Counted from the first letter of the stretch, positions 33,772-46,404 are shown. The stretch: DNA of 64,000 nucleotides from Edwardsiella anguillarum ET080813 (GCF_000264765.2 NZ_CP006664.1:1364001-1428000); one strand, 5' to 3'. Numbers and translations: made by a program. Notes: generated from the sequence alone by a model not told the origin.

Positions 33772-34341
33772 TTACCCCTGACGTAACAGTTCACCGCTCA
33801 GTGCATCGCGGATTTCTGATGGGTTTTGGCGGCCGCCGACCGGCGCATCCAGCACCGGAAAAGCCGAGCCAAACTGTTGGCGTACCTCGGCGGCCGTACG
33901 GCAAGGGGGCAGCCCGCTGAGGTTGGCACTGGTCGAAACCAAAGGTTTGCCATAGGAGCGGCATAGCTGCTGAACCTGCGGGTGCGCGCTGACCCGCACG
34001 GCCAGCGTGCTAAAGCGTCCGGTCAGCCAGCGCGGCGTATCCGCCCGGGCAGGCATTACCCAGGTCACCGGCCCAGGCCAGCGGGAGAAAACGGCAGCGC
34101 GAAGCTCCCCCTGCAGCGCCTCATCGCAGACATAAGGCAATAGCTGCTGATAATCAGCCGCAATAAGAATCAGCCCTTTGTCCCACGGGCGCTGCTTAAG
34201 ATCCAATAGCGCCTGCACCGCAAGCTCGCTGTCCGGATCGCACCCGAGGCCGAAGACCGCCTCCGTGGGATAGGCAATAACACGCTGCTGGCGCAGGGCC
34301 GCCACCGCGGCGGCCAGTGAGTCACTCAGTTCTGTATCCAT
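33772..34341 (-). CDS. tsaC: TsaC, threonylcarbamoyl-AMP synthase
   Basis: A 189-residue YrdC/Sua5-domain enzyme (E. coli 190) that makes threonylcarbamoyl-AMP for the t6A modification of ANN-decoding tRNAs. Conserved elements: [51 protein letters not shown] and [10 protein letters not shown]. It lacks the extra Sua5 C-terminal domain, as expected. It sits 10 bases downstream of yrdD. Confidence 0.96.
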   Translation of the reverse strand: MDTELSDSLAAAVAALRQQRVIAYPTEAVFGLGCDPDSELAVQALLDLKQRPWDKGLILIAADYQQLLPYVCDEALQGELRAAVFSRWPGPVTWVMPARADTPRWLTGRFSTLAVRVSAHPQVQQLCRSYGKPLVSTSANLSGLPPCRTAAEVRQQFGSAFPVLDAPVGGRQNPSEIRDALSGELLRQG

Positions 34342-34351
34342 AGCTTCTTTA

Positions 34352-34912
34352 TTATTGATCTATTGGGGTACCGTCAGGCGGCTCGGCCGCTTTCCCACAC
34401 AGCTTGCTGGCGCAATAGAGACGCACGCCGCCTGCGCTTTTCTTTTCCACCAGGAGCGGGTAGTGGCAATGTGGGCAAACGCCGGAGACGGGTTTCAAAT
34501 TCACGCTGAACTGGCAGTCTGGGTAGCGCTCACAGGCATAGAATGTTTTACCGTAGCGCGAGCGGCGCTGCAGCAGGTTACCCTTGCCACACTGGGGACA
34601 CGCTAACTGCGTCTCATCCGGCTTATCGATAGCCTCAGTATGTTCACACTGAGGATAACCGTGGCACCCGATAAACATACCGTAGCGCCCCTGACGCAGC
34701 ACCAGCACATCGCCACACAGTGGACATCGCTGTCCCTCAAGCACCTTAACAATATGTCCGTCGGCCGACTTCAGCGCACGGATATACTGGCAGGCAGGAT
34801 AGCGGGAACAGCCCAGAAAAGGGCCATGCTTACCGCTGCGGATCACCAGTTCGGCGCCGCACTCGGGGCATGGCTCGCTTTTCTTGGCACCAAATAATGG
34901 GCCTTGCGTCAT
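34352..34912 (-). CDS. yrdD: YrdD, zinc-finger protein related to the topoisomerase I C-terminal domain
   Basis: A 186-residue protein made of four C4 zinc-ribbon repeats ([32 protein letters not shown], each with a later cysteine pair such as CSRYPAC, CHGYPQC and CERYPDC). These repeats match the DNA-binding C-terminal part of topoisomerase I. It has no catalytic domain of its own, so it probably binds single-stranded nucleic acid. It lies between smg and tsaC, as in E. coli. Confidence 0.92.
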   Translation of the reverse strand: MTQGPLFGAKKSEPCPECGAELVIRSGKHGPFLGCSRYPACQYIRALKSADGHIVKVLEGQRCPLCGDVLVLRQGRYGMFIGCHGYPQCEHTEAIDKPDETQLACPQCGKGNLLQRRSRYGKTFYACERYPDCQFSVNLKPVSGVCPHCHYPLLVEKKSAGGVRLYCASKLCGKAAEPPDGTPIDQ

Positions 34913-34948
34913 AATCTTATTTCTTTCAATAAACGAACTGGCCCCCGC

Positions 34949-35419
34949 TCAATGCAGGTAGCCTTCATGAACCTCAAAAAGCAGCTCTTCCATCTGCCGG
35001 TAGGTGTGCTCATGTCCCGGCGCGTTAAACAGCACCATCAGCACCACCCACTTCAGATCGTCCAGCTCAAACTGCTCGATCTCCAGCGCCATCACCCGAT
35101 CGATAACCATCTCACGGATCTCCGGCGTCAATAGCTGAATCTGCTCCAAGAACAGCAGGAATCCACGGCACTCACTGTCCAAGCAGGTCATTTCATCCGC
35201 GGTGTAGAGGCGCAGCGCATGCGGATCGTCCACCGGCAGAACTACATCTCCCTCTTCCTGCATCATCGCCAGCTTTTCCAGCCAGTTCAGCGCCCGAAAG
35301 ATATCCCCACGCTCAAAGCCCGCGCTGGTCAAATCGTCAGTTAGCTTATCCTGATCGATGTGCATCCCGGCCGTCGTGTGGATATAGGTCTCAAACAGAT
35401 ACATGAGTACATCGAACAT
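34949..35419 (-). CDS. smg: Smg, DUF494 family protein
   Basis: A 156-residue acidic protein (E. coli 157) of unknown function, found next to dprA in many gammaproteobacteria. The start [15 protein letters not shown] and the end [14 protein letters not shown] are almost identical to E. coli, and [14 protein letters not shown] and [16 protein letters not shown] are the conserved core. Its start lies 29 bases inside the end of dprA, so translation is likely coupled. Confidence 0.93.
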   Translation of the reverse strand: MFDVLMYLFETYIHTTAGMHIDQDKLTDDLTSAGFERGDIFRALNWLEKLAMMQEEGDVVLPVDDPHALRLYTADEMTCLDSECRGFLLFLEQIQLLTPEIREMVIDRVMALEIEQFELDDLKWVVLMVLFNAPGHEHTYRQMEELLFEVHEGYLH

Positions 35420-36503
35420 GGCCAGCCCTCTTCACACGGACATAGCCGCCGGACACTACCTTAATCCATCCTGCTAACTCCAGTTCGAGCAGGGCTACTG
35501 CTACGTCTGGCACAGATCGACCGATGCGTTCGGCGACAGCGTCAACGGTTGTCACCTCATCCCCTACGTTAGCCAACACCTCGGCAAATGGCAATTGAGC
35601 ATCGTCTTCACCGGCAGAAATATTCCCTTCTGTGAGCGGTGCCAACCAATGCAGCGGGCTGTTCAGTTGCTCAAGGATATCCGCCGGCGCCGTGATAAGA
35701 GAGGCGCCCTGTTGGATCAGCCAATGGCACCCTGCACTCTGCGGGCTGTCTAGCGAGCCGGGAATGGCGAACACCTCCCTCCCCTGATCCAATGCCAGAC
35801 GCGCCGTGATCAGCGAACCGCTGCGCAGCGTCGCCTCGACCACTAGCACCCCCAGACTCAACCCGCTGATGATACGGTTACGCTGCGGAAAATAGGCGGG
35901 ACGCGCCTCTGTCCCGGGAAAAAACTCAGACACCAGCGCACCGTCTGCCTCTAGAATGGCCTGCGCCAGCCAGCGGTGCGTCCGCGGCGCCACGCAGTCT
36001 GGCCCACTACCCAGTACCGCGATGGTTTTTCCCTGCGCCGACAGCGCACCGCGGTGCGCCAGACCATCGATTCCCAGCGCAAGGCCGCTGACGATCGTCA
36101 ATCCGCTCGCCGCCAGTACCCGGGCAAAAAACGACGCCTGGCTATCGCCATAGCGGCTGGGCGCACGGCTACCGACAATGGCCAGCGCCGCCGTTGACAG
36201 CAGGTGGGGATCGCCGCAAACAAACAGCAGCGCAGGGGCGCCGGCGATCTGGCGCAGGCGATCGGGGTAGGCACCGTCGGCCAGCGTCAGCATCCCCCCC
36301 CGACCGCCGTCCAACCACGCCAGCGCCTCAGCGATACCCGTAGCGCCATGAAACTGCCGCTGCTGCGCAGAGGTCAGCCCGCCGGACGCCATCCCCTGCG
36401 CCGATACGCCCTGCTGCGCCAATATCTTCGCCGCATTAACGATATGGGGCGCCCCCAGCCCGCGAACCTGCGCGAGACGCAGCCAGATTTCGTGACCTTC
36501 CAT
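35391..36503 (-). CDS. dprA: DprA/Smf, DNA-processing protein
   Basis: A 370-residue RecA loader that binds incoming single-stranded DNA during transformation; in enterobacteria its use is less clear. The Rossmann-like core shows [37 protein letters not shown] and [14 protein letters not shown]-terminal winged-helix ([28 protein letters not shown]) follows. The ATG at 36503 ([12 protein letters not shown]) has GGGAG upstream; a longer frame to 36536 is less likely. It is divergent from def. Confidence 0.93.
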   Translation of the reverse strand: MEGHEIWLRLAQVRGLGAPHIVNAAKILAQQGVSAQGMASGGLTSAQQRQFHGATGIAEALAWLDGGRGGMLTLADGAYPDRLRQIAGAPALLFVCGDPHLLSTAALAIVGSRAPSRYGDSQASFFARVLAASGLTIVSGLALGIDGLAHRGALSAQGKTIAVLGSGPDCVAPRTHRWLAQAILEADGALVSEFFPGTEARPAYFPQRNRIISGLSLGVLVVEATLRSGSLITARLALDQGREVFAIPGSLDSPQSAGCHWLIQQGASLITAPADILEQLNSPLHWLAPLTEGNISAGEDDAQLPFAEVLANVGDEVTTVDAVAERIGRSVPDVAVALLELELAGWIKVVSGGYVRVKRAGHVRCTHVSV

Positions 36504-36625
36504 TGCGCTCCCGCGGCTCTCGACCGATGTGTTCAATAGGTGAACAATACTGTCAATCAGGGGGAGAACTGTCTAGAATAGGAGTGAAAATCATTCCCTA
36601 GCTCAGAGGACGTTTAAAGAGATTT

Positions 36626-37141
36626 ATGGCGGTATTGCAGGTATTACATTTCCCCGATGAGCGGCTTCGCACTATTGCCAAGCCGGTACACGACGTTACG
36701 CCCGACATCCAGCGTATTGTGGACGATATGTTCGAGACTATGTACGCGGAAGAGGGCATTGGCCTAGCTGCGACACAGGTGGACATTCACCAGCGTATTA
36801 TCGTCATTGACGTGTCAGAGAATCGCGATCAGCGCCTGGTATTGATCAACCCGGAGCTGCTGCAGCATGAGGGGGAGGCCGGTATCGAAGAAGGCTGTCT
36901 CTCCGTTCCTGAACAGCGGGCGCTGGTGACCCGTGCGGAACACATCAAAGTGCGCGCCCTGGATCGCGACGGTAAGCTCTTTGAGCTGGAGACCGATGGT
37001 CTGCTCGCCATCTGCATTCAGCACGAGATGGATCACCTGATGGGTAAGCTGTTTATTGACTATCTGTCGCCGCTGAAGCGTCAACGCATCCGCCAAAAAC
37101 TGGAAAAGCTGTATAAGCAGCAGGCCCGCGCCGTTAACTAA
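36626..37141 (+). CDS. def: Peptide deformylase
   Basis: A 171-residue metalloenzyme (E. coli 169) that removes the formyl group from nascent proteins. All three motifs are present: [17 protein letters not shown] with the metal cysteine, and [10 protein letters not shown] with the two metal histidines. The start [15 protein letters not shown] is typical. It leads the def-fmt-rsmB-trkA-trkH series, with fmt 19 bases downstream. Confidence 0.97.
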   Translation: MAVLQVLHFPDERLRTIAKPVHDVTPDIQRIVDDMFETMYAEEGIGLAATQVDIHQRIIVIDVSENRDQRLVLINPELLQHEGEAGIEEGCLSVPEQRALVTRAEHIKVRALDRDGKLFELETDGLLAICIQHEMDHLMGKLFIDYLSPLKRQRIRQKLEKLYKQQARAVN

Positions 37142-37160
37142 CCCAAGGCAGGATACTCCC

Positions 37161-38108
37161 GTGTCTCATTCGCTCCGTATCATTTTTGCGGGTACGCCCG
37201 ATTTTGCCGCCCGCCATCTTGAGGCGCTCCTGGCCTCGGATCATCAGATCGTCGGCGTCTTTACCCAGCCGGATCGACCGTCAGGGCGCGGTAACAAGCT
37301 GACGCCGAGCCCGGTCAAGGCCCTGGCGCTGCAGCATGATCTGCCGGTCTTTCAGCCGGCCTCTCTGCGGCCGGCTGAAAATCAGTGCCTGGTCTCCTCA
37401 CTGCAGGCCGACGTCATGGTCGTGGTCGCCTACGGGCTGATCCTGCCCCAGGCGGTGCTGGATATGCCGCGCCTGGGCTGTATTAACGTACATGGCTCTC
37501 TGCTGCCGCGCTGGCGCGGCGCGGCGCCGATCCAGCGGGCGCTATGGGCGGGCGATAGCGCAACCGGCGTCACCATCATGCAGATGGACGTCGGGCTAGA
37601 TACCGGTGATATGCTGTTGAAGCTGTCTTGCCCCATCACCCAGGACGACACCAGCGCCACGCTGTACGATAAGCTGGCCGCGCTGGGACCGCAGGGCCTG
37701 CTGACCACGCTGTCCCAACTGGCTGACGGCACCGCAAAGGCCCAGCAGCAGGATGATGCGCTGAGCACCTATGCGGAGAAGCTGAGCAAGGAGGAGGCGC
37801 GGCTGGACTGGTCGCTCTCCGCCGAGCAGCTGGCGCGCTGCGTACGCGCCTTTAATCCCTGGCCGGTCAGCTTCTTTATGCTGGAGGAGCAGCCGGTGAA
37901 AGTCTGGGAGGCAACGGCGCTTTCCCAGTATGCCAACACCGCACCGGGAACCATCGTCAGCGCCGACAAACAGGGGATCGCCGTCGCCACTGCGCAGGGG
38001 ATACTGCTGTTAACCCAGCTGCAGCCGGCCGGCAAGAAAATCATGGCGGCCCGTGACCTGCTCAACTCACGTAAAGAGAGCTTTCTGCCAGGCACCGTTC
38101 TGGCATAA
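37161..38108 (+). CDS. fmt: Methionyl-tRNA formyltransferase
   Basis: A 315-residue enzyme, the E. coli length, that formylates initiator Met-tRNA with 10-formyltetrahydrofolate. It begins [18 protein letters not shown]; the folate-site signature [17 protein letters not shown] and [17 protein letters not shown] are intact, and the C-terminal tRNA-binding domain is complete. Paired with def upstream, it forms the start-methionine cycle. Confidence 0.97.
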   Translation: MSHSLRIIFAGTPDFAARHLEALLASDHQIVGVFTQPDRPSGRGNKLTPSPVKALALQHDLPVFQPASLRPAENQCLVSSLQADVMVVVAYGLILPQAVLDMPRLGCINVHGSLLPRWRGAAPIQRALWAGDSATGVTIMQMDVGLDTGDMLLKLSCPITQDDTSATLYDKLAALGPQGLLTTLSQLADGTAKAQQQDDALSTYAEKLSKEEARLDWSLSAEQLARCVRAFNPWPVSFFMLEEQPVKVWEATALSQYANTAPGTIVSADKQGIAVATAQGILLLTQLQPAGKKIMAARDLLNSRKESFLPGTVLA

Positions 38109-38251
38109 GCTCCGTCCGCCCGGCGCCGTCCGGGCGGAGATCGTCTACTTTCCTGTCCCCTGACGTCAGCGGCGGTGGGGTATTTCCCCCGCAAACCGTG
38201 ATAAACTTCGAACAATATCCGATTTACTCGCAGCGACGGTCCCTTGTGTCA

Positions 38252-39544
38252 ATGAAAAATACTCCCTATAACCTGCGTGCCATCGCGGCCCGCACGCTGA
38301 GCGCAGTCCTCGATCAAGGACAGTCCCTGAGCAGTGTACTGCCCGGCGCCGCCCAGCCTCTCAGCGATAAAGACCGAGCCCTGTTACAGGAGCTGTGCTT
38401 TGGCACGCTGCGGGTACTGCCGCAGCTGGAGTGGATAGTGCAGCAGCTGATGGCCAAGGTCCTGACGGGCAAACAGCGTCCGCTGCACTATCTGCTGCTG
38501 GTCGGGCTATATCAGCTGATTTATACGCGTATCCCTCCCCACGCCGCGCTGGCAGAAACCGTTGACGGCGCCGTTGCGCTCAAGCGCCCGCAGTTAAAGG
38601 GGCTGATCAACGGCGTGCTGCGCCAGTTTCAGCGCCAGCAGCAGCCACTGCTTTTACAGTCACAGCAGCATGCCAGCCATTGGCTGCATCCCTCATGGCT
38701 GCTTAAGCGTCTGCAGCAGGCCTATCCGGCGCAGTGGCAAAGTATCGCGGACGCCAATAATCAGCGCCCGCCGATGTGGCTACGGGTCAATCGGCGCCAC
38801 CACGCTCGCGACGCCTATCTGGCGCTGCTGCAGCAGGCCGGTATTGACGCCGTCCCCCACGAAACTTTTCCTGACGCCCTCCGCCTGCAGGATCCCCAGC
38901 CGGTGTCACGCCTGCCGGGCTTCGAGCAGGGATGGGTTACGGTGCAGGACGCCAGCGCACAGCACAGCGTGGATCTGCTCGATCCGCAGGACGGCGAACA
39001 GATCCTTGATCTGTGCTGCGCGCCGGGTGGCAAAACCACCCATATTCTGGAGGCGGCGCCTAAGGCCCACGTACTGGCTGTCGACGTCGATGAGAACCGC
39101 CTCAAGCGGGTCCGCGAAAACCTGCAGCGGCTGCAGCAGCATGCCGAGATCCGCTGCGGCGATGGGCGCACCCCTGACGCATGGGCCAGCGGCCGGCAGT
39201 TCGACCGGATTCTGTTGGACGCCCCCTGCTCAGCGACCGGCGTCATACGCCGCCATCCGGACATCAAATGGCTGCGCCGCGACGGCGATATCGCCGAGCT
39301 GGCCGCACTGCAGCGCGAGATCATCGATGCCATCTGGCCTTTCTTGAAATCCGGCGGCGTGATGGTCTACGCCACCTGCTCCATTCTGCCGCAGGAAAAC
39401 CAGGAGCAGATCCTCGCCTTCCTGTCTCGCCACCCGGATGCGCGCCTGAGCGACAGCGGCGATATACAGCGGCCCGGCCTTCAGTTTTTGCCGCAGCCCG
39501 ACGCGGGCGACGGCTTCTTTTACGCTAAGCTGATAAAAGCATAA
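38252..39544 (+). CDS. rsmB: RsmB, 16S rRNA m5C967 methyltransferase
   Basis: A 430-residue SAM methyltransferase (E. coli 429). The N-terminal NusB-like domain ([16 protein letters not shown]) is followed by the catalytic fold with SAM site [13 protein letters not shown], catalytic loop [16 protein letters not shown] and the second cysteine motif [10 protein letters not shown]. An in-frame ATG upstream at 38198 would add 18 residues not seen in E. coli; the ATG at 38252 ([15 protein letters not shown]) is chosen. It lies between fmt and trkA, the E. coli order. Confidence 0.95.
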   Translation: MKNTPYNLRAIAARTLSAVLDQGQSLSSVLPGAAQPLSDKDRALLQELCFGTLRVLPQLEWIVQQLMAKVLTGKQRPLHYLLLVGLYQLIYTRIPPHAALAETVDGAVALKRPQLKGLINGVLRQFQRQQQPLLLQSQQHASHWLHPSWLLKRLQQAYPAQWQSIADANNQRPPMWLRVNRRHHARDAYLALLQQAGIDAVPHETFPDALRLQDPQPVSRLPGFEQGWVTVQDASAQHSVDLLDPQDGEQILDLCCAPGGKTTHILEAAPKAHVLAVDVDENRLKRVRENLQRLQQHAEIRCGDGRTPDAWASGRQFDRILLDAPCSATGVIRRHPDIKWLRRDGDIAELAALQREIIDAIWPFLKSGGVMVYATCSILPQENQEQILAFLSRHPDARLSDSGDIQRPGLQFLPQPDAGDGFFYAKLIKA

Positions 39545-39596
39545 TCCGCAGGCCGCCCGCCAGGCGGCCGGCGCTCGCCAAGCAGAGAACAGCATC

Positions 39597-40973
39597 ATGA
39601 AAATTATCATTTTAGGTGCCGGCCAGGTGGGGGGGACCCTAGCGGAAAACCTGGTAGGTGAGAATAACGATATCACCATCGTCGACACCAACAGCGATCG
39701 CCTGCGTCAGCTACAGGATAAGTTCGATCTGCGCGTCGTGCAGGGCTATGGCTCCCATCCGCGGGTACTGCGTGAAGCCGGCGCGGACGACGCCGATATG
39801 CTGGTCGCCGTGACCAGCTCGGACGAAACCAACATGATCGCCTGCCAGGTCGCTTATTCCCTGTTCAGCACCCCAAACCGGATCGCCCGCATCCGCTCGA
39901 CCGAATATATCCGCGAGCACGAGCGGTTATTCAACCCGGAGGCGGTTCCCATCGATCACCTGATCGCGCCCGAACAGCTGGTCACCGACTATGTCTACCG
40001 GCTGATCGAATATCCTGGGGCGCTGCAGGTGGTGAACTTTGCCGGGGGTAAGGTCAGCCTGGTAGCGGTCAAGGCCTACTACGGTGGGCCGTTGGTGGGC
40101 AATGCCCTGACCTCGCTGAAGGAGCATATGCCGCATATCGATACGCGCGTGGCGGCGATCTTCCGTCAGGATCGGCCAATCCGCCCGCAGGGATCCACGG
40201 TGATCGAGGCCGGCGACGAGGTCTTCTTTGTCGCGGCATCGCATAACATCCGGGCGGTAATGAGTGAGCTGCAGCGGCTGGAGAAACCCTATAAACGTAT
40301 CATGATCGTCGGCGGCGGCAACGTCGGCGCCGGGTTGGCCCAGCGACTGGAGAAGGACTACAGCGTCAAGCTGATCGAACACAATGCTCAGCGCGCGGCC
40401 GAACTGGCCGAGAAGCTGCATGACACCATCGTCTTCTATGGCGACGCCTCCGATCAGGAGCTGCTGACCGAAGAGCACATCGATCAGGTGGATGTTTTCA
40501 TCGCCCTGACCAACGATGATGAAGCCAATATTATGTCGGCTATGCTGGCCAAACGCCTTGGTGCCAAAAAGGTAATGGTACTGATCCAGCGCAGCGCCTA
40601 CGTCGATCTGGTCCAGGGCAGCGTTATCGATATCGCCATCTCACCGCAGCAGGCCACCATTTCCGCTCTGCTCGGCCATGTGCGCAAGGCGGATATCGTC
40701 AGCGTCTCCTCCCTGCGACGCGGCGTGGCAGAGGCGATTGAAGCCATCGCGCACGGCGACGAAAGCACCTCGAAGGTGGTCGGACGGCGCGTAGAGGAGA
40801 TTAAGCTGCCGCCGGGTACCACCATCGGTGCCATCGTACGGGGGGACGACGTGCTGATTGCCAGCCGTGAGTCCAAAATTGAACAGGGAGACCACGTGAT
40901 CATGTTCCTGACGGACAAGAAATTTATATCCGACGTGGAGCGCCTGTTTCAGCCAAGTCCTTTCTTTTTGTAA
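39597..40973 (+). CDS. trkA: TrkA, regulatory subunit of the Trk potassium transporter
   Basis: A 458-residue peripheral inner-membrane protein, the E. coli length, with two nucleotide-binding RCK modules: the first begins [18 protein letters not shown], the second [18 protein letters not shown] near residue 235. It gates the TrkH/TrkG channel in response to ATP/ADP and NAD(H). The trkH gene begins eight bases after its stop, so the two are co-expressed. Confidence 0.97.
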   Translation: MKIIILGAGQVGGTLAENLVGENNDITIVDTNSDRLRQLQDKFDLRVVQGYGSHPRVLREAGADDADMLVAVTSSDETNMIACQVAYSLFSTPNRIARIRSTEYIREHERLFNPEAVPIDHLIAPEQLVTDYVYRLIEYPGALQVVNFAGGKVSLVAVKAYYGGPLVGNALTSLKEHMPHIDTRVAAIFRQDRPIRPQGSTVIEAGDEVFFVAASHNIRAVMSELQRLEKPYKRIMIVGGGNVGAGLAQRLEKDYSVKLIEHNAQRAAELAEKLHDTIVFYGDASDQELLTEEHIDQVDVFIALTNDDEANIMSAMLAKRLGAKKVMVLIQRSAYVDLVQGSVIDIAISPQQATISALLGHVRKADIVSVSSLRRGVAEAIEAIAHGDESTSKVVGRRVEEIKLPPGTTIGAIVRGDDVLIASRESKIEQGDHVIMFLTDKKFISDVERLFQPSPFFL

Positions 40974-40981
40974 CTACGGCT

Positions 40982-42427
40982 ATGCTCAACTATCGCTCCG
41001 TGCTGTACATCCTTGGGATGATGCTGTCGAAAGTGGCGCTGCTGATGTACGTGCCGCTGCTGTATGCCCTGCTCACCGGCACCGGTGGGGTTTACGAATT
41101 TCTGCAGGCGGTGATCATCACCCACCTGATCTCCCTGTTTTTGATCGCCCAAGGGCGCAGCCAGAAATTCTACCTGCGTATCCGCGATATGTTTCTGACC
41201 ACGACCCTGGCGTGGCTGACGGCCTGCTGCTTCGGCGCGCTGCCCTTTGTGTTCATCAAACATATCACCTTTACCGATGCCTTCTTTGAGACCATGTCCG
41301 GGCTGACTACCACTGGCTCTTCGGTGCTGTCCAATCTCAACCAGATGGAACCCAGCGTCTTACTGTGGCGCTCGCTGCTGCAGTGGATGGGCGGCGTCGG
41401 GTTTATCGTGATGGCGGTCGCCATTCTGCCGTTTCTGGACGTCGGCGGTATGCGCCTGTTCCATACCGAATCCTCCGATTGGTCAGAGAAATCCTCGCCG
41501 CGGATGAAAGACGTAGCCAAAAGCATCATGGCGGTCTATGCGGTGCTGACGTTCCTATGCTACCTCGGCTATCGCTACGCGGGGATGAGCAACTTCGATG
41601 CGGTCAACCACGCCTTCGCAACCATCTCCACCGGTGGATTTTCAACTAACGACAAATCCATGGCGGCGTACTCCGTACTGGCACAGTGGAACGCGATCCT
41701 GTTTATGTTCCTCGGTTCCCTGCCCTTTCTGCTGTTCGTACAGGCGCTGCGTCAGCGCAGTCTCAGAACCCTGATGCGCGACCAGCAGCTGGTTGGCTTT
41801 AGCCGCTTTGTGCTGATCACCGGCCTGGTTCTCACGCTGTGGCTATGGCACAAGCACATCTTTGATTTTGAAGATAGCCTGCGCATCGCGTTTTTCAATT
41901 TGATCAATATTCTGTCGACCACCGGCTACTCGCTGGGCAACTTCGATCAGTGGACGCCATTCACCACGGTGCTGTTCGCCTCGGTCATGCTGTTGGGCGG
42001 TTGCTCCGGCTCTACCGCCGGCGGGATCAAAATGTTCCGAGTACAGATTGGCTTCGAAAGCCTGCATATAGAGGTACGCAAGCTGATCCATCCCAATGCC
42101 GTATTCCCACGCCGTTACAATAACCGGCCAATTACCAACGAAGTCAGCCGCTCGGTGATCGCCTTTATGATGGCGTTTATTGCGATCACCATGCTGATTG
42201 CCGCCGTCCTCGGGCTGTGCGGCGTCGATGCACTTTCGGCGATCACCGGCGCCATGACCGCGATGGCCAACGTCGGCCCGGGAATGGGGCCGCTGATCGG
42301 TCCCAGCGGCAACTTTGCACCGCTGCCCGACGTTGCCAAGTGGGCCCTGGCGCTCGGTATGCTCTTGGGACGGCTAGAGGTCATGACCATGCTGGTGCTG
42401 TTCTTCCCCAGCTTCTGGCGGCGCTGA
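40982..42427 (+). CDS. trkH: TrkH-family potassium transporter, membrane subunit
   Basis: A 481-residue integral membrane protein with four M1-P-M2 repeats. The four selectivity-filter loops are visible: TTTGSSVL, ATISTGGFST, LSTTGYSLGNF and ANVGPGMG. It carries K+ into the cell in partnership with TrkA. In E. coli the trkH and trkG genes are far from trkA and mscL follows trkA directly; here trkH lies between them, the arrangement known in Vibrio. The first 20 residues form a typical membrane segment. Confidence 0.93.
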   Translation: MLNYRSVLYILGMMLSKVALLMYVPLLYALLTGTGGVYEFLQAVIITHLISLFLIAQGRSQKFYLRIRDMFLTTTLAWLTACCFGALPFVFIKHITFTDAFFETMSGLTTTGSSVLSNLNQMEPSVLLWRSLLQWMGGVGFIVMAVAILPFLDVGGMRLFHTESSDWSEKSSPRMKDVAKSIMAVYAVLTFLCYLGYRYAGMSNFDAVNHAFATISTGGFSTNDKSMAAYSVLAQWNAILFMFLGSLPFLLFVQALRQRSLRTLMRDQQLVGFSRFVLITGLVLTLWLWHKHIFDFEDSLRIAFFNLINILSTTGYSLGNFDQWTPFTTVLFASVMLLGGCSGSTAGGIKMFRVQIGFESLHIEVRKLIHPNAVFPRRYNNRPITNEVSRSVIAFMMAFIAITMLIAAVLGLCGVDALSAITGAMTAMANVGPGMGPLIGPSGNFAPLPDVAKWALALGMLLGRLEVMTMLVLFFPSFWRR

Positions 42428-42503
42428 GACTCCCAACGCGCTTCGCCTAGCAAAGCGGCGGTAAGTGATTACACTTATAGTATGAATAATTTAGGGGGTA
42501 GTT

Positions 42504-42911
42504 ATGAGCCTACTGAAAGAGTTTCGTGAATTTGCCATGCGCGGCAACGTCGTGGATATGGCCGTCGGGGTTATCATCGGCGCCGCGTTCGGCAAAATCG
42601 TCTCCTCGCTGGTCGGGGATGTGGTCATGCCGCTGCTCGGGCTGTTGATCGGCGGCGTCGACTTTAAACAGTTTCACTGGGTGATACACGAGGCCGTCGG
42701 CAGCACCCCGGCCGTGGTCGTCAACTATGGACAGTTTATACAGACCATCTTCGACTTTATCATCGTCGCATTCGCCATTTTTATGGCGATCAAGCTGATG
42801 AACAAACTGCGGCGCCAAAAGGCGGCAGCAACGCCGCCGGCACCCAGCGCAGAAGCGGTACTGCTCACGGAGATCCGCGACTTGCTTAAAGCGCAGCAGC
42901 AAGACAAATAA
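42504..42911 (+). CDS. mscL: MscL, large-conductance mechanosensitive channel
   Basis: A 135-residue channel subunit (E. coli 136). The N-terminal amphipathic helix [15 protein letters not shown], the pore-lining helix [21 protein letters not shown] and the second span [15 protein letters not shown] are all conserved. The homopentamer opens on membrane tension and releases solutes after osmotic downshock. AGGGGG lies before the ATG. In E. coli arfA lies just downstream and overlaps its end; here zntR follows after 34 bases. Confidence 0.96.
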   Translation: MSLLKEFREFAMRGNVVDMAVGVIIGAAFGKIVSSLVGDVVMPLLGLLIGGVDFKQFHWVIHEAVGSTPAVVVNYGQFIQTIFDFIIVAFAIFMAIKLMNKLRRQKAAATPPAPSAEAVLLTEIRDLLKAQQQDK

Positions 42912-42945
42912 ACCGGACACCGCCGGGCGGCAGGCCTCTCTGCCG

Positions 42946-43407
42946 CTAGCGATCCGAGCGCGGAGTAAAGTAACCCCGTAAATCCACCCGTGGCAAAAAC
43001 GCCTCGGCCCCCGCCTCCAGCGCTTCGAGAATAGAGCAGTAGGCGCTGCTGTGCGCCGTACCGCAGCAGGCATCACTCAGACGCCGCAGAGAATCGCGCA
43101 TATACTCCAGCTCCCGCAGCTTACCCTCCACCTCACGCAGACGCCGTTCGACGATAGACTTCGACTCCTGACACGTGTGGTGGGCCGGGTCGACCCGGAT
43201 CGAGAGCAGTTCCCGAATGGCCTCCAGCGATAACCCCAGGCGCTGGGCATAGCGAATGAAGCGCAGGCGCTGCAAGTCGGCGTCGCCGTATAAGCGATAG
43301 CCGCCCTCGGTACGCACCGCGTGAGACATCATCTGCTGCTTTTCATAGTAGCGGATAGTATCCGGCGTCACGCCGGCCAGCTTCGCCAGTTGACCGATAC
43401 GGTACAT
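42946..43407 (-). CDS. zntR: ZntR, zinc-responsive MerR-family regulator
   Basis: A 153-residue MerR-type activator of the zinc exporter gene zntA. The DNA-binding head YRIGQLAKLAGVTPDTIRYYEK is typical. The zinc ligands fall exactly at the E. coli positions: C79 (HHTCQES) and C114, C115, H119 and C124 (DACCGTAHSSAYC). That distinguishes it from CueR and SoxR. It is three bases from yhdN, as in E. coli. Confidence 0.95.
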   Translation of the reverse strand: MYRIGQLAKLAGVTPDTIRYYEKQQMMSHAVRTEGGYRLYGDADLQRLRFIRYAQRLGLSLEAIRELLSIRVDPAHHTCQESKSIVERRLREVEGKLRELEYMRDSLRRLSDACCGTAHSSAYCSILEALEAGAEAFLPRVDLRGYFTPRSDR

Positions 43408-43409
43408 GG

Positions 43410-43784
43410 TTACTCTCCCGTCGGTGTCAGCTGCCGACGCAGCGGCTCGCCGTAGGCTCCGCGCAGAAACGCGGTATCCATGCCGGCCTGCTGCAGGCGC
43501 AGCTCCAGCAGTGTCAGTCGCTTACTCAGCGCACGATAGTCGGGATGATCGCCGTCGATCCCCCGCAGCATCTCCAGCAGCGTAATCGCCTCGCGGCGCT
43601 GCTCCAGCGGCGGCGGTAGGCAGCCCGCATTCTTCAGCAGACGATAGCCGGAGCGCAGCTCGGCAGGAACATGACTGTCATCGTCCAGGATCAGCGGTCT
43701 TCCCTCGCCGGGCAGCGCAGAGAGCTCACCGCGCGCCTGAGCGTCGGCGATATGGCGTTCAGCCCAATCATCGATAATCGACAT
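43410..43784 (-). CDS. yhdN: YhdN, DUF1992 family protein
   Basis: A 124-residue cytoplasmic protein of unknown function, related to E. coli YhdN (122). The DUF1992 signature is clear: IDDWAERHIADAQARGE, LPGEGRPLILDD and the C-terminal helix LLELRLQQAG. It probably forms an operon with zntR and lies just beyond the alpha-operon terminator. Confidence 0.9.
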   Translation of the reverse strand: MSIIDDWAERHIADAQARGELSALPGEGRPLILDDDSHVPAELRSGYRLLKNAGCLPPPLEQRREAITLLEMLRGIDGDHPDYRALSKRLTLLELRLQQAGMDTAFLRGAYGEPLRRQLTPTGE

Positions 43785-43862
43785 AGTGATTCCGGTTAGG
43801 TATCTGTATGCAGGGTAAAGCCAGACGGTGGGAAAATAAAGCGGGGTGGGTATTCAGGCAAT

Positions 43863-43889
43863 AAAAAAACCGGGCCAAGGCCCGGCTTT
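43863..43889 (-). terminator. Terminator of the alpha operon, after rplQ
   Basis: The stem CCGGGC/GCCCGG is followed on the minus strand by seven T, about 17 bases after the rplQ stop. Confidence 0.92.
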
Positions 43890-43905
43890 CCTATGCATTA
43901 GCAGA

Positions 43906-44316
<411 letters not shown>

Positions 44317-44332
44317 TTAACCTGTGATCCAG

Positions 44333-45322
44333 TTACTCGTCAGCGATACTTGCCGGCGGCCAATTTTCCAGGCGCATGCCCAGAGAGAGACCGCGAGAGG
44401 CCAGCACGTCTTTAATCTCAGTAAGAGATTTTTTACCCAGGTTCGGCGTTTTCAGCAACTCAACCTCGGTACGCTGTACCAGATCACCGATGTAGTGGAT
44501 AGCTTCTGCCTTCAGGCAGTTCGCAGAGCGGACAGTCAATTCCAGATCGTCAACAGGGCGCAGCAGGATCGGATCGAACTCAGGCTTCTCTTCTTTCACT
44601 TCCGGCTGACGTACATCACGCAGGTCAACGAAAGCTTCAAGTTGTTCAGCCAGGATAGTTGCCGCACGGCGAATTGACTCTTCCGGGTCAATGGTACCGT
44701 TGGTTTCCATCTCGATGACCAGCTTGTCCAGGTCGGTACGCTGTTCAACGCGCGCTGCTTCAACATTGTAGGCAATACGCTCTACAGGGCTGTAGCAGGC
44801 GTCGACCAACAGACGGCCGATCGGGCGCTCATCTTCTTCCGAATGAATTCGGGCAGACGCCGGCACATAACCACGACCACGCTGAACTTTGATACGCATA
44901 TTGATAGATGCGTTTTCATCGGTCAGATGGCAGATCACATGGTGCGGCTTGACGATTTCGACATCACCATCATGGGTGATATCGGCTGCAGTCACAGGGC
45001 CAATGCCAGATTTATTCAGGGTAAGAATTACTTCATCTTTGCCTTGAACTTTCACCGCCAGCCCTTTCAGGTTGAGCAGGATTTCCAGGATATCTTCCTG
45101 TACGCCTTCTTTGGTGCTGTACTCGTGCAGTACACCATCAATCTCAACCTCGGTCACCGCGCAACCCGGCATAGATGAAAGCAGAATACGGCGCAGTGCG
45201 TTACCAAGAGTATGGCCAAAGCCACGCTCTAACGGCTCAAGGGTCACCTTGGCGTGCGTCGAACTCAGTTGCTCGATATCTACCAGGCGCGGTTTTAGAA
45301 ACTCTGTCACAGAACCCTGCAT
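44333..45322 (-). CDS. rpoA: RNA polymerase alpha subunit
   Basis: A 329-residue subunit identical in length to E. coli. The N-terminal domain ([26 protein letters not shown]) dimerises and nucleates core assembly. The C-terminal domain ([29 protein letters not shown] and [20 protein letters not shown]) contacts UP elements and activators such as CRP. It lies between rpsD and rplQ in the alpha operon. Confidence 0.99.
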
Positions 45323-45347
45323 TGTGTCCTCTCTTTGGTACTAAGCT

Positions 45348-46391
<1,044 letters not shown>

Positions 46392-46404
46392 TCAATCACC
46401 CCGA

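Noticed and set aside
36504-36625. def promoter with -10 TAGAAT near 36573
   Set aside because: The -35 at 17 bases is a poor match, so not annotated.
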